Origin: Actinomadura sp. J1-007
Lineage (GTDB): Bacteria; Actinomycetota; Actinomycetes; Streptosporangiales; Streptosporangiaceae
NCBI RefSeq assembly: GCF_009793335.1
Contig: NZ_WING01000002.1
Coordinates: forward strand, 868,001 to 932,000
DNA length: 64,000 bases
Direction: 5' to 3'
Shown: positions 36,855-48,700 of the stretch, in pieces
Numbering within the stretch: position 1 is the stretch's first letter
How the letters are laid out: each line of letters begins with the position of its first letter
Translations under genes and position numbers: made by a program
The notes under the pieces: generated by a model
Database searches by the model: none
Seen by the model: only the letters and a program-made list of their open reading frames with translations
Told to the model about the DNA's origin: nothing

Positions 36855-37748
36855 TCAGGTGCCGGTGCCGGTGCCCGCGTCCGGGCGGGCGGCGAACTTC
36901 CTCGCCCTCCGCGCGACGCGGCGGCGCGATGTCCAGAGCATCAGCGGGATGCCCGCGCGGCGCAGGCGGCCCGGCACCAGCCGGTAGAAGAACGCGCCGG
37001 TGCGGAGCAGGAACCACAGGATCCGGTCCTTGCGGGCGCTCCACGGCAGGCCGTACTGGTCGCGGATCCGTTCGGGCAGCAGGCCGGTCGTGATGAACCG
37101 GTTGAGCCACAGCGCGGGCCCGAGCCACCGCAGCTTGCGCGACCACAGCACCGCCCGCGCGACCTCCCGGCCGGTTTCGGTGACGTCCAGCGACGCCACC
37201 ATGCCGTCCACGTACGCGCGGAACGCGGCGAGGTCGGCGGGCTGCGCGCCGGGCGGGCAGCCGAGCACGTCGGCGACGAACCGGGCCTGGTCGATGTAGT
37301 CGGCCGCGAGGTCGCCGCTCGGGCGGCGCAGGACGTCCTCGTAGACGAACAGGGCCGCGTCGATCAGCGTCGCGTTCACCCAGACCTGGAGGGCGGGGTC
37401 GTTGCCGGAGTAGCCGGGGCCGGTGATCCGCTCGTGCATGCGGCGGATCGCGCGGCCCATCCGCTCGGCCTCCTCCTCGGTGCCGAACGCGACGATGGTG
37501 AGGAAGTCCAGTGTCCCGAACAGCCGGTCAAGCGGCCGGTTGCGCAGGTCGCTGTGGTCGGCGACGCCCTGCGCGATCCGGGGGTGCGCGACCTGGAGCA
37601 GCAGCGCGCGCCCGGCGGCGAGCATGACGGCGGGCTCGGACGCGAGCAGCCGCAGCACCCGGCGGTCCACTGCCGGGGAGGCGGCGAGCGGAGGCGCGGC
37701 GGGGGCGGGGGCGTCGGCCGGGGCGGGGGCGTCGGCGTCGGAGGTCAC
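36855..37748 (-). CDS. Oxygenase MpaB/DUF2236-family protein
   Basis: A 297-residue DUF2236 protein, the family including the fungal MpaB and rubber-oxygenase-like enzymes. Landmarks are LLASEPAVMLAAGRALLLQV, AHPRIAQGVADHSDL, RPLDRLFGTLDFLTIVAFGT and NDPALQVWVNATLIDAAL. Histidines in AHP and HSD are plausible heme/iron ligands. A Pro/Ala-rich N-terminus precedes the domain. GTG 37748 is chosen because GGAAGGG (37755-37761 on the plus strand) lies six bases upstream; TTG 37754 is the alternative. Substrate and physiological role are unknown. Confidence 0.85.
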   Translation of the reverse strand: MTSDADAPAPADAPAPAAPPLAASPAVDRRVLRLLASEPAVMLAAGRALLLQVAHPRIAQGVADHSDLRNRPLDRLFGTLDFLTIVAFGTEEEAERMGRAIRRMHERITGPGYSGNDPALQVWVNATLIDAALFVYEDVLRRPSGDLAADYIDQARFVADVLGCPPGAQPADLAAFRAYVDGMVASLDVTETGREVARAVLWSRKLRWLGPALWLNRFITTGLLPERIRDQYGLPWSARKDRILWFLLRTGAFFYRLVPGRLRRAGIPLMLWTSRRRVARRARKFAARPDAGTGTGT

Positions 37749-37836
37749 GGGCAACCCTTCCGTCGGGGGAGGTAAGCGAATACTTGCTCATGGCGCCGTC
37801 CCACCACAACACCCCTGCCGCCGCTTCCGGGCTCCG

Positions 37837-39431
37837 TCACCTCACGACGTAGCAGTCCCAGTCGCCCGGCGACCCGGCGTCCCCGTTCAGGCGCGCCTTG
37901 GAGCCCGGGTACTGCTCCGCGCAGACCTGCGCCATCGTGATGTAGGTGTCGACGCCGATGCCGCCGTCCGGCACGCAGTACCACTGGGTGGAACGGAAGT
38001 CGGGCTTGCGGTCGCGCTCCGCGCAGTACCGGGCCGGGCTGGGCGAGCCCAGCACGACCGAGGCCGGCGGCGGCCCGCCCGTCGGGTCCGGCCGCCCGCC
38101 GCCGGGGCGCGTCCCGCCGTCCGGCGCGTGCGCGTTGCGGGTCGGCGTGCCCTCCCCGCGGCCGGGCGAGGACGGCTCGCCGCCCGGCCGGGCCGTCCCG
38201 TGGTGCCGCCTGGACGCGGACGGCGACGCGGACGGCGGCACCTGCGAAGCGGGCGGCGGCGGGACGGCGGTGGACGGGCCGTCCTCCTCGGACCCGCCGA
38301 GCATCGCGTACGCGCCGCCCGCGCCCGCGAGCGCCGCGACGACGGCCGCCGCGACGCCCACGGCCAGCCCCTTCCCGTGCCGCCGGCGGGGGCCGGGGCC
38401 GGGGCCGGGCGGCGGGACGTCGTCGGTCGTCACCTCGGCCGGCGGCGCCGCGTCCGCCGCGTCCGCCGCGTCGCTGTGCCCTGCGCCGGGCTGCGTCGCG
38501 GCGGGCGGCAGGGTGTCCAGGCCGGGGGCTCCGGCCCCGTCCGCGTGGGCGTTGGGCGCGACGGGGCCCGGCCCCGGTGGGACGGGGCCGGGGAGGCGGG
38601 GGCGAACGCCTCCTCGTGGCCGACCAGGCGCAGCAGGAGCTGCGCGGCGGTGGGCCGGTGCGCGGGGTCCTTGCTGAGCGCCGCCTCCACGAGGCCGCGC
38701 AGCTCGCCGTCCAGGCCGTCCGCCGGGTCGCCCAGCTCGGGCTCGTGGTGCAGCACCCGGTAGATCACGGCCGGGATGGAGTCGGCGCCGAACGGGGGCC
38801 GCCCGGTCGCCGCGTACGTCATCGTCGCGCCCCACGCGAACACGTCGGACGGCTCGGCGACGTCCCCGCCCGCCACCTGCTCGGGCGCCATGTAGGCGGG
38901 GGTGCCGACGGCGCGGCTGGTGACGGCGCTCGCCGCGTCCAGCGCCCGCGACAGCCCGAAGTCGATCACCCGGGGACCGTCCGGTCCGAGCAGCACGTTG
39001 TGGGGCTTGAGGTCGCGGTGCACGATCCCGGCGCGGTGGATCGCGGTGAGCGCACTCGCGGTGCTGACCGCGAGGCGGTCGAGCGCGCCGCCGGAGATCG
39101 GCCCCTCGCGGGAGACCTGCCGGCTGAGCGCCGGGCCGGGCACGTACTCGCTGACCAGGTACGGGCTGTCGCCCGCCACGTCGGCGTCCAGGATCTGCGC
39201 CGTGCAGAACCGGGCGACCTGCCGCGCGGCGGCCGCCTCCCGGACGAACCGGCTCCGCGCCGTGTCGTCGTCGTCGAACTGCACGCGCAGCAGCTTGACC
39301 GCGACCGGCGCGCCGTCCGGGGCCGCGCCGAGGAACACGGTGCCCTGCCCGCCGGCGCCGAGGCGGCCGGTCAGCTCGTACGAGCCGAGGCGGCGGGGGT
39401 CGTGGGGCCGCAGCGGCTGCGCCTCCGGCAC
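37837..39431 (-). CDS. Membrane-anchored Ser/Thr protein kinase (apparent frameshift at 38590-38593)
   Basis: A Hanks-type kinase, 531 residues when repaired. The kinase domain has RLGAGGQGTVFLG, catalytic Lys in VAVKLLRV, IVHRDLKPHNVLL, DFG (VIDFGLSRAL) and GTPAYMAPEQ, so it should be active. A Pro-rich linker leads to one transmembrane helix (GLAVGVAAAVVAALAGAGG). The extracytoplasmic domain has a Pro/Ser stalk and a C-terminal YCAERDRKPDFRSTQWYC, EQYPGSKARLNGD, DWDCYVVR module with paired cysteines, probably a sensor. Kinase and C-terminal half are in different frames, joined by one base in the G run 38590-38593. GTG 39431 follows AAGGAGG. Confidence 0.88.
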
Positions 39432-39584
39432 GCCCCCTCCTTTCCGTCCCGGACATCATGGGAACTACGCATAATGCCATCAAACGTCGGTGCTCGCGCC
39501 GTTCGCGGCCGTAAAGTTCGCGGGCGGGCCGCCGCGGCCGCCCGCCCGCGCGCGGCCGGGGCCGGGGCGGGGCCGGGGCCGCGG

Positions 39585-40121
39585 TCACAGCAGCCCGGCG
39601 AGCTTGTAGAGGACCAGCGACCCGGCCACCGCGACGTTGAGGCTGTGCCCGCCGCCGACCATGGGGATCTCCACGGCGAGGTCGAGCAGGTCGAGCGCCT
39701 CGTCCGGGATCCCGTGCCGCTCGTGCCCGAGGACGGCGACGGTGCGGACCCGCGCCGCGGGCAGGTCGGCGAGCCGGACGGCCTCGTCGGCGAGTTCGAC
39801 GCCGACGACGCGGGCGCCCGCGTCGCGCTGCCGTCCGAGCCAGCCGCACGGGTCGTTCACCCAGTGCACGCAGGCGGGGCGGCGCAGCGTGTTGCCGCGT
39901 TCGAGCGCCTCGGGCACCCACGGGTGCCGGGGGACGGCCAGGCAGGCGCCGACCGCGTCGCAGGTGCGCAGAAGGGTGCCGAGGTTGGCGCCGTGCAGCG
40001 GCCAGAGCGGCGCGGCGACGAGATGGTCCCAGCAGGAGTGCCGGCGGCCGCGGCGGGACCGGCGGATCTCGCGGGGCGGCCGGACCCGGATGGCGGGCGG
40101 GCCGGGCGCGCGGCGGCTCAC
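39585..40121 (-). CDS. SpoU/TrmH-family RNA 2'-O-methyltransferase
   Basis: A 178-residue SPOUT-class methyltransferase. Motif 1 is NLGTLLRTCDAVGACLAV, motif 2 VLGHERHGIPDEAL (family NExxG-like, with His in place of the usual Gly), and motif 3 IPMVGGGHSLNVAVAGSLVL forms the knotted SAM-binding site. It probably methylates the ribose 2'-OH of a tRNA or rRNA nucleotide; the target is not determinable. GTG 40121 has no evident ribosome site, and the basic N-terminus (REIRRSRRGRRHSCW) could aid RNA binding. Confidence 0.85.
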   Translation of the reverse strand: MSRRAPGPPAIRVRPPREIRRSRRGRRHSCWDHLVAAPLWPLHGANLGTLLRTCDAVGACLAVPRHPWVPEALERGNTLRRPACVHWVNDPCGWLGRQRDAGARVVGVELADEAVRLADLPAARVRTVAVLGHERHGIPDEALDLLDLAVEIPMVGGGHSLNVAVAGSLVLYKLAGLL

Positions 40122-40242
40122 CGCGGGAGGGCGCGACCGCCCGTCGGGGGAACGGAGAAGATCATGAGAGGGCGCGCTTGTCGGCGCGCGCGGGCCATCA
40201 CCGGGGTCGGACGGTGATCGAGTGTACGCCCGGCGACCCCCC

Positions 40243-40302
40243 GCCGAAAGCCGTCCGCGCGCCGAAAGCCGTCCGCCCGCCGAAAGCCGTGCGCGGCTTT
40301 CG
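40243..40302 (-). terminator. Terminator hairpin built from an 18-bp tandem repeat
   Basis: Three 18-bp copies beginning GCCGAAAGCCGT start at 40243, 40261 and 40279. The third pairs with CGGCTTTCG: stem 40281-40289/40294-40302, loop TGCG. On the minus strand the hairpin begins 11 bases after the PAC2 stop, and the other two copies repeat its distal arm. A terminator role is likely. Confidence 0.65.
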
Positions 40303-40313
40303 CGCGGATCGGC

Positions 40314-41167
40314 TCAGTCGCTGCGCCCGCCCGCGTCGCGGCGGCGGAGGTAGCGCTCGAACTCGCGGGCGATGGCGTCGCCGCTGGCCTCGGGGAGCTC
40401 GGTCGCGTCCTTCTGCTCCTCCAGGGTGCGGACGTACTCGGCGACCTCGGAGTCCTCCTCGGCCAGCTCGTTGACGCCGTTCTCCCAGGCGCGGGCCTCC
40501 TCGGGGAGCTCGCCGAGGGGGACGGTCACGTCGAGGACGTCCTCGACGCGGCGGAGCAGCGCGAGGGTGGCCTTGGGGGAGGGGGGCTGCGCGACGTAGT
40601 GGGGGACGGCGGCCCACAGCGAGACGGTGCTGAGGTCGGCCTTGGCGTAGGCGTCCTGGAGGACGCCGAGGATGCCGGTGGGGCCCTCGTAGCGGGCGGG
40701 CTCCAGGTGCAGGGTGTTGACGAGCCCCGCGTCGGACGCCGCGCCGGTCACGGGGACGGGGCGGGTGTGGGGGCGTCGGCGAGCAGCGCGCCCAGCAGGA
40801 CGACGTCGCGGATGCCGAGCTCCAGGGTCAGCCCGATCAGCTCCCGGCAGAACGAGCGCCAGCGCATGTTGGGCTCGATGCCGTGCACGAGGACCACGTC
40901 GCGTCCGGTGGGCAGCCGGGCCCAGGAGACCCGCGTGGTGGGCCAGGTGATCCCGCGCGTCTCGCCGTCGGTCATCTCGACGATCGGGCGGGTGACCTGG
41001 AAGTCGTAGTAGTCGTCGGGGTCGACTTCGGCGATGGGCACCGCGTCCCAGGTCGACTCGAGATGCTGGATGACCCCGCTGGCGGCCTCCCCCGCGTCGT
41101 TCCACCCCTCAAAGGCGGCCACGAGCACCGGATCGACGAGTTCCGGCACGCTTTCGAGCTCGACCAC
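40314..41167 (-). CDS. PAC2-family protein (apparent frameshift at 40769-40773)
   Basis: A PAC2-family protein, a group related to proteasome assembly chaperone 2 and widespread in actinobacteria with unknown bacterial role. The N-terminal half has LVDPVLVAAFEGWNDAGEAA, DDYYDFQVTRP and LVHGIEPNMRWR. The C-terminal half (HTRPVPVTGAASD, YEGPTGILGVLQDA, SLWAAVPHYVAQPPSPKATL) is in another frame. A sixth G in the run 40769-40773 joins them, giving 284 residues. GTG 41167 has AAGGAGG six bases upstream (41174-41180 on the plus strand), so I use it rather than the more upstream GTG at 41242. Proteasome-linked function in this organism is inference only. Confidence 0.88.
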
Positions 41168-41348
41168 GCGCTGCCTCCTTCCGACGTCGGGTACAGCGTC
41201 ACCGCGGGAGCCGTCATTCCCGGGGTCGGGGGCCCCGCTCATGATCGGTGCTGCCAGCCTACGTCCTGACAGTGGCCTACCCCACCGTTCCGCCGCCAGA
41301 CCTTTCGCGGCCGCGTGCGGCCCCGGCGCGGCGGCGGAACGGGAGGGG

Positions 41349-41804
41349 TCACTTGCCGGTGGTGTGGACGATCAGCACGTCGCACGGCGAACGGTGCGAC
41401 AGGTTCGCCGGGACGGAGCCGAGGAGCCGTCCGGCGAGGCTGTTGAGGCCGCGGTTGCCGACCACGACCAGCTCGGCCGAGCGCTCCTTGGCGAGCTTGG
41501 AGATCACGTCCACGGCGTCGCCCTCCACCGCGACCTGCTCGACGTCCTTGGCGCCCGCCGCGACCGCGCGCTCGCGGGCGGCGCGCAGGGCGTCGTCGGC
41601 GGGGGTGGAGCCCTGCACCTTGTAGGCCAGGTCGCCGAGGCGGTCGGCGGCGCTCTCGCGCTCGCGGGCGGGCATCGGGCTGTACGCGGAGGCGAGCAGC
41701 AGCGTGGCGCCGGTGGCGGCGGCAAGCTGGGCGGCCCTGTCGACCGCGCGGAACGAGGTGTCCGAGCCGTCGGTGCCGACGAGGATGGTGCGGTACGCGC
41801 TCAT
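41349..41804 (-). CDS. Universal stress protein (UspA family)
   Basis: A 151-residue single-domain Usp: MSAYRTILVGTDGSDTSFRA at the start, the Gly-x2-Gly-x9-Gly-(Ser/Thr) ATP-binding pattern in VVGNRGLNSLAGRLLGSVP, and the C-terminal SHRSPCDVLIVH. It is therefore likely an ATP-binding Usp. Members are induced by hypoxia, stationary phase and stress. It is divergently oriented to metH with a 176-bp gap, and separated by 180 bp from the PAC2 gene on the same strand. Confidence 0.93.
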   Translation of the reverse strand: MSAYRTILVGTDGSDTSFRAVDRAAQLAAATGATLLLASAYSPMPARERESAADRLGDLAYKVQGSTPADDALRAARERAVAAGAKDVEQVAVEGDAVDVISKLAKERSAELVVVGNRGLNSLAGRLLGSVPANLSHRSPCDVLIVHTTGK

Positions 41805-41980
41805 GCCGCTCCTTACCGGAGAGTAGTTTCCGGACGAACGTTAGCGTTCCGGCGCCCCATCCGTCACCGGGATCGCACCCGCGGTGGCCGCCGGACCCCT
41901 CCCGAACGGCGTTCGGGCGGCCTTTCCACGATGCGGACGCCCAAGGGGAGGCGGGCGCGCCCCGGATAGAGTGGTGCCCC

Positions 41981-45456
<3,476 letters not shown>

Positions 45457-45546
45457 CCGCCGCGCGGCGGGCCCCTGGAAGCCGCCGGGGGCCCGCCGCG
45501 GAACGTGACGTATCCTCTGTGGTTCTTTCGTCTGTGGGGGAGGAAC

Positions 45547-46230
45547 GTGAGCGTGGGCGAGGACACCGGCCGGGGACTCCAGGCCGTCCTGTTCGACATG
45601 GACGGGCTGCTGATCGACTCCGAGCGGCTCTGGCTGGAGGTCGAGACCGAGGTCATGGCCTGGCTGGGCGGCACGTGGGGGCCCGAGCAGCAGGAGCAGC
45701 TCGTCGGCGGGTCCGTGGGGATCGCCGCGCGGCTGATGCTCGATCTGACGGGCGCGGACGTCCCGCCTGAGGAGGTCGCGCGGCGGATGGTGGACGGCAT
45801 GGTCGAGCGGCTCAGCGCGTGCGTGCCGATGATGCCGGGCGCGAAGGAGCTGCTGGCCGAGGTCCGCGCGGCGGGGATGCCGTCGGCGCTGGTGTCCTCC
45901 AGCCACCGGCGGCTGATCGAGCCGGTGCTCGACGCGATCGGCCGCGAGCACTTCACGCTGTCGGTGGCGGGCGACGAGGTCGAGCGCACCAAGCCCGACC
46001 CGGCGCCGTACGTGAAGGCCACCGGACTGCTCGGGGCCGACCCCGGCCGCTGCGTGGTGCTGGAGGACTCCCCGAACGGCCTGGCCGCCGCCGAGGCCGC
46101 CGGATGCCGCACGGTCGCGGTGCCGGGGATGCTGCCGATCCCGGAGGCCCCCGGCCGCACGGTCGTGGCGTCCCTGCGCGAGGTCGACCTGGCACGGCTC
46201 GCGTCGCTGGTCGCCCCCGGCGCGGCCTGA
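45547..46230 (+). CDS. HAD-family hydrolase (beta-phosphoglucomutase-like phosphatase)
   Basis: A 227-residue HAD subfamily IA phosphatase. Motif I is VLFDMDGLLIDSE (nucleophile and acid Asp), motif II ALVSSSHRR, motif III lysine in KPDPAPYVKA, and motif IV VVLEDSPNGLAAAEAAGC. The small cap domain suits phosphosugar substrates, but none can be named. GTG 45547 follows GGGAGG closely; GTG 45553, nine bases after it, is equally plausible. It lies 90 bp after metH on the same strand, an arrangement seen in other actinobacteria, though a role in methionine metabolism is unproven. Confidence 0.9.
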   Translation: MSVGEDTGRGLQAVLFDMDGLLIDSERLWLEVETEVMAWLGGTWGPEQQEQLVGGSVGIAARLMLDLTGADVPPEEVARRMVDGMVERLSACVPMMPGAKELLAEVRAAGMPSALVSSSHRRLIEPVLDAIGREHFTLSVAGDEVERTKPDPAPYVKATGLLGADPGRCVVLEDSPNGLAAAEAAGCRTVAVPGMLPIPEAPGRTVVASLREVDLARLASLVAPGAA

Positions 46231-46236
46231 GGCGCC

Positions 46237-46275
46237 GCCGTACGGGCCCGCCGTACGGGCCCGCCGTACGGGCCC
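46237..46275. repeat. Three tandem copies of a 13-bp unit
   Basis: GCCGTACGGGCCC occurs three times in direct succession just after the HAD stop. Each unit contains GTAC and GGGCCC palindromes, so several alternative small hairpins are possible; a terminator role is conceivable. Confidence 0.75.
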
Positions 46276-46692
46276 CGCCGGACGGCCCCGCGCGGCCCGC
46301 GCGGCGTTCCGGAAACGGCGGGGCCGGGAAAGTTCCCACCTTCCATGATCTTCTACCGCTTCGACGTCGAACCGTTGCGGGACGTTGATCTGCCCGCGAG
46401 GCGGGCACGCGCCCCTCGGACGGCCGCGGTCGCGGTCTCGGCCGGGGGAAGGGTGCGGGCATCGCGGGTGTTACGGGCGTCAGGGGGAGGGCGCCGGTCC
46501 GCGCCGCCGGGAGGCGGGTACCGGACGGGCCCTGCCTCCTAGGGGGCGGACCCTAAGGGGCGGGTACCGCGCAGGGAGGAGGCGGTGCGCGCCACAAACC
46601 GTCCGCCGGTAGGAGCGGCATCGGGCGGGATACGTGTGACCATGGGGAGCAGCTGACCATGGGAGCAGCATCGTACGGATTGAGGGGCCGGC
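46276..46692. other. Intergenic stretch without a supported gene
   Basis: About 420 bp. No reading frame here resembles a protein family. Visible features are direct repeats of CGGGTACCG (near 46515 and 46560) and of TGACCATGGG-AGCAGC (near 46636 and 46654), just before the next gene. Confidence 0.55.
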
Positions 46693-47129
46693 ATGAGCGA
46701 CGGAGTCATTTTCGCGATCAGCCTGGGGTCACCCTGCTGGGGCTGTTCGCCAGCTGGGGGGTCTACCGCCGCAAGGGCGCGGCGTCCGGGATGCGCGGCG
46801 CGGCGTGGTCGCTGGTCCCGGTCGCCGCCGCGATGACGGGGGTGACCGAGTTCTTCGTCGACCTGGCGTTCAGCCCCGTGAAGTGGGCGGGCGTGACGGT
46901 CGCGGGCCTCGCGGTGCTGCTGTACCTGACGTCCGGCGCGATGCTGAGCCGCCGCGACCCGGGCGCGGGCAAGGGCGGCAAGGCCGCGCCCGCGCCGAAG
47001 GAGCCGAAGGCCGCCAAGCGCAAGGGCGGCGGCGGGTCCCAGGGCGAGATCGGGCAGGGCGCGCCCGCGGGCATGGACCCGGACCTCGCGGAGATCGAGA
47101 AGATCCTCCGCGACCGCGGGATCCAGTGA
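46693..47129 (+). CDS. Small conserved actinobacterial membrane protein (apparent frameshift at 46725-46728)
   Basis: A 145-residue protein when repaired. ATG 46693 has GAGGGG five bases upstream and begins MSDGVIFAISLG. Adding a fifth G in the run 46725-46728 continues it as VTLLGLFASWGVYRRKGAAS. Three hydrophobic segments follow, the last VTVAGLAVLLYLTSGAML. After a Lys/Pro/Gly-rich linker the protein ends DPDLAEIEKILRDRGIQ, a short acidic helix that recurs in related streptomycete membrane proteins. Function is unknown. A clear intrinsic terminator follows (47259-47307). Confidence 0.7.
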
Positions 47130-47258
47130 CCGGCGTTCACTGACCGGCGCGTCCGTGACCGGCCGCGGGACGGCCGTCCGGCGGCCGCTCGGCGGTGACC
47201 TCCAGACGAGCGGCGCGGCGGCCGGCGGGGCCGCCGCGCACCTTTCCGGCCATGCCGC

Positions 47259-47307
47259 GGGCCGGGACCTCTCCGCGCGAGGCGGGGGGCGTCCCGGCCC
47301 GTCTTTT
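47259..47307 (+). terminator. Intrinsic terminator
   Basis: GGGCCGGGAC (47259-47268) pairs perfectly with GTCCCGGCCC (47291-47300) and is followed by GTCTTTT. It ends transcription from the membrane protein gene. Confidence 0.85.
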
Positions 47308-47658
47308 GTGCGCGGAACCTCGCTGACCTGCGGATGATCGGTCTCAGAACGGACTCAGTCCGGTAAAGGTTCCTGGTCTAGACCGGTTTCGGCTTGCCGA
47401 GCACCCCGTCCGCCTACGTACTATTCGGGCGCTTTGTCCGATGTGTTGTCCGTATCACGTGTGCCCAAGATGACGACGAGATCACAAGTCAGAAACGGGT
47501 ACTGGCGAGAGTCGCTTCACGGATGGACAGTCGTGCCCGAAGTACTAGGTTTCCCTCCAGCAAACGCGGCGTAACGGGCACGGGGGAGCGGACGATCTCC
47601 GCGGCCGCCTGGCGTTGCGCCGGCGGCAGCGTGGCCGAAGGGGTAGGAGGTACGGAGC
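47308..47658 (+). promoter_or_regulatory. Promoter region of the second peptide ABC operon
   Basis: 350 bp without a supported gene and less GC-rich than its surroundings. It contains a DasR-like operator (47372-47387). Possible promoter elements such as TACTATT and TTGTCC lie near 47415-47445, but no pair has convincing spacing. AGGAGG at 47645-47650 serves the first gene. Confidence 0.55.
47372..47387. promoter_or_regulatory. DasR-type operator (dre-like site)
   Basis: CCTGGTCTAGACCGGT contains the perfect palindrome GGTCTAGACC and matches the 16-bp dre consensus ACTGGTCTAGACCAGT at 14 positions (comparison done by eye). DasR is the GntR/HutC-type repressor of N-acetylglucosamine and chitin utilisation in streptomycetes. 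It lies 272 bp upstream of the ABC operon. Binding by a DasR orthologue or a related GntR regulator encoded elsewhere is inferred. Confidence 0.65.
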
Positions 47659-48663
47659 GTGACCGCACCGATCGAGGTGTCCGGCTCGGATTCCGAAGCA
47701 CAGCCGGACGCCGTCCTTGAGGGCGTCGGTCGCAAGGCGATCGAGGGACGATCCCTCGGGCAGATCGCGTGGATGCGGCTGCGGCGCGACAAGGTGGCCA
47801 TCGGCGGCGGCTTCGTCGTCCTGCTCCTGATCATCGTGTCCCTGCCGGGCGTGACCCCGCTGCTCGCGGGCTGGTTCGGCAGCCCGCCGAACGAGTTCCA
47901 CCAGAACCTGGTGGACGCGACGCTGGGCAGCCCCACCAAGCCGTTCGGCGGCGTGAGCGCCGACCACATCTTCGGCATCGAGCCCATCAACGGCCGCGAC
48001 CTGTTCAGCCGCATCCTGTACGGCGCGCGGGTCTCGATCCTCATCGGCGTCCTCGCGACCCTGGTCTCGGTCGTGATCGGCACCGTGATGGGGATCATCG
48101 CCGGCTACTTCGGCGGGTGGGTCGACACCCTGATCGCCCGCACGATGGACGTCTTCCTCGCCTTCCCCCTGGTGCTGTTCGCGATCTCGCTGGTCGGCGT
48201 CATCCCGAACGACCTGTGGGGGCTGGAGGGCAACAACCTCCGCATCGCGATCCTGGTGTTCATCATCGGCTTCTTCAACTGGCCCTACATCGGCCGGATC
48301 ATCCGCGGGCAGACGCTGTCGCTGCGGGAGCGGGAGTTCGTGGACGCGGCCCGCAGCATGGGCGCCCGCAACTCCTACATCCTGTTCAAGGAGATCCTGC
48401 CGAACCTGGTCGCGCCGATCCTGGTGTACTCCACGCTGCTCATCCCGACCAACATCCTCTTCGAGGCCGCCCTGTCGTTCCTCGGCGTCGGCATCAACCC
48501 GCCCGACCCCTCGTGGGGCGGGATGCTGTCGCAGGCCACCGAGCTGTACTCGGTCGCTCCTCACTTCGTGATCGTCCCCGGTCTCGCGATCTTCGTCACG
48601 GTCCTCGCCTTCAACCTGTTCGGCGACGGCCTGCGCGACGCCCTGGACCCACGAGCCCGTTGA
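47659..48663 (+). CDS. Peptide ABC transporter permease DppC/OppC-like
   Basis: A 334-residue permease. The N-terminal part ends SLGQIAWMRLRRDKVAIGGG (OppC_N helix). The periplasmic loop has DHIFGIEPINGRDLFSR. The BPD_transp_1 domain carries the coupling loop EFVDAARSMGARNSYILFKE and ends FGDGLRDALDPRAR. GTG 47659 has AGGAGG eight bases upstream. It is the first gene of the second peptide importer, whose order (permease, binding protein, permease, ATPase, ATPase) differs from the first operon. Confidence 0.93.
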   Translation: MTAPIEVSGSDSEAQPDAVLEGVGRKAIEGRSLGQIAWMRLRRDKVAIGGGFVVLLLIIVSLPGVTPLLAGWFGSPPNEFHQNLVDATLGSPTKPFGGVSADHIFGIEPINGRDLFSRILYGARVSILIGVLATLVSVVIGTVMGIIAGYFGGWVDTLIARTMDVFLAFPLVLFAISLVGVIPNDLWGLEGNNLRIAILVFIIGFFNWPYIGRIIRGQTLSLREREFVDAARSMGARNSYILFKEILPNLVAPILVYSTLLIPTNILFEAALSFLGVGINPPDPSWGGMLSQATELYSVAPHFVIVPGLAIFVTVLAFNLFGDGLRDALDPRAR

Positions 48664-48700
48664 CCCCCGGCGAACGTCCGGTATTAGCGAAAGGGAACTG

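Noticed and set aside
41805..41980. Possible cobalamin riboswitch upstream of metH (also checked upstream of icmF)
   Set aside because: No B12-box-like conserved core is visible; the metH -10 box lies eight bases from ATG and the icmF gap is only 57 bp.
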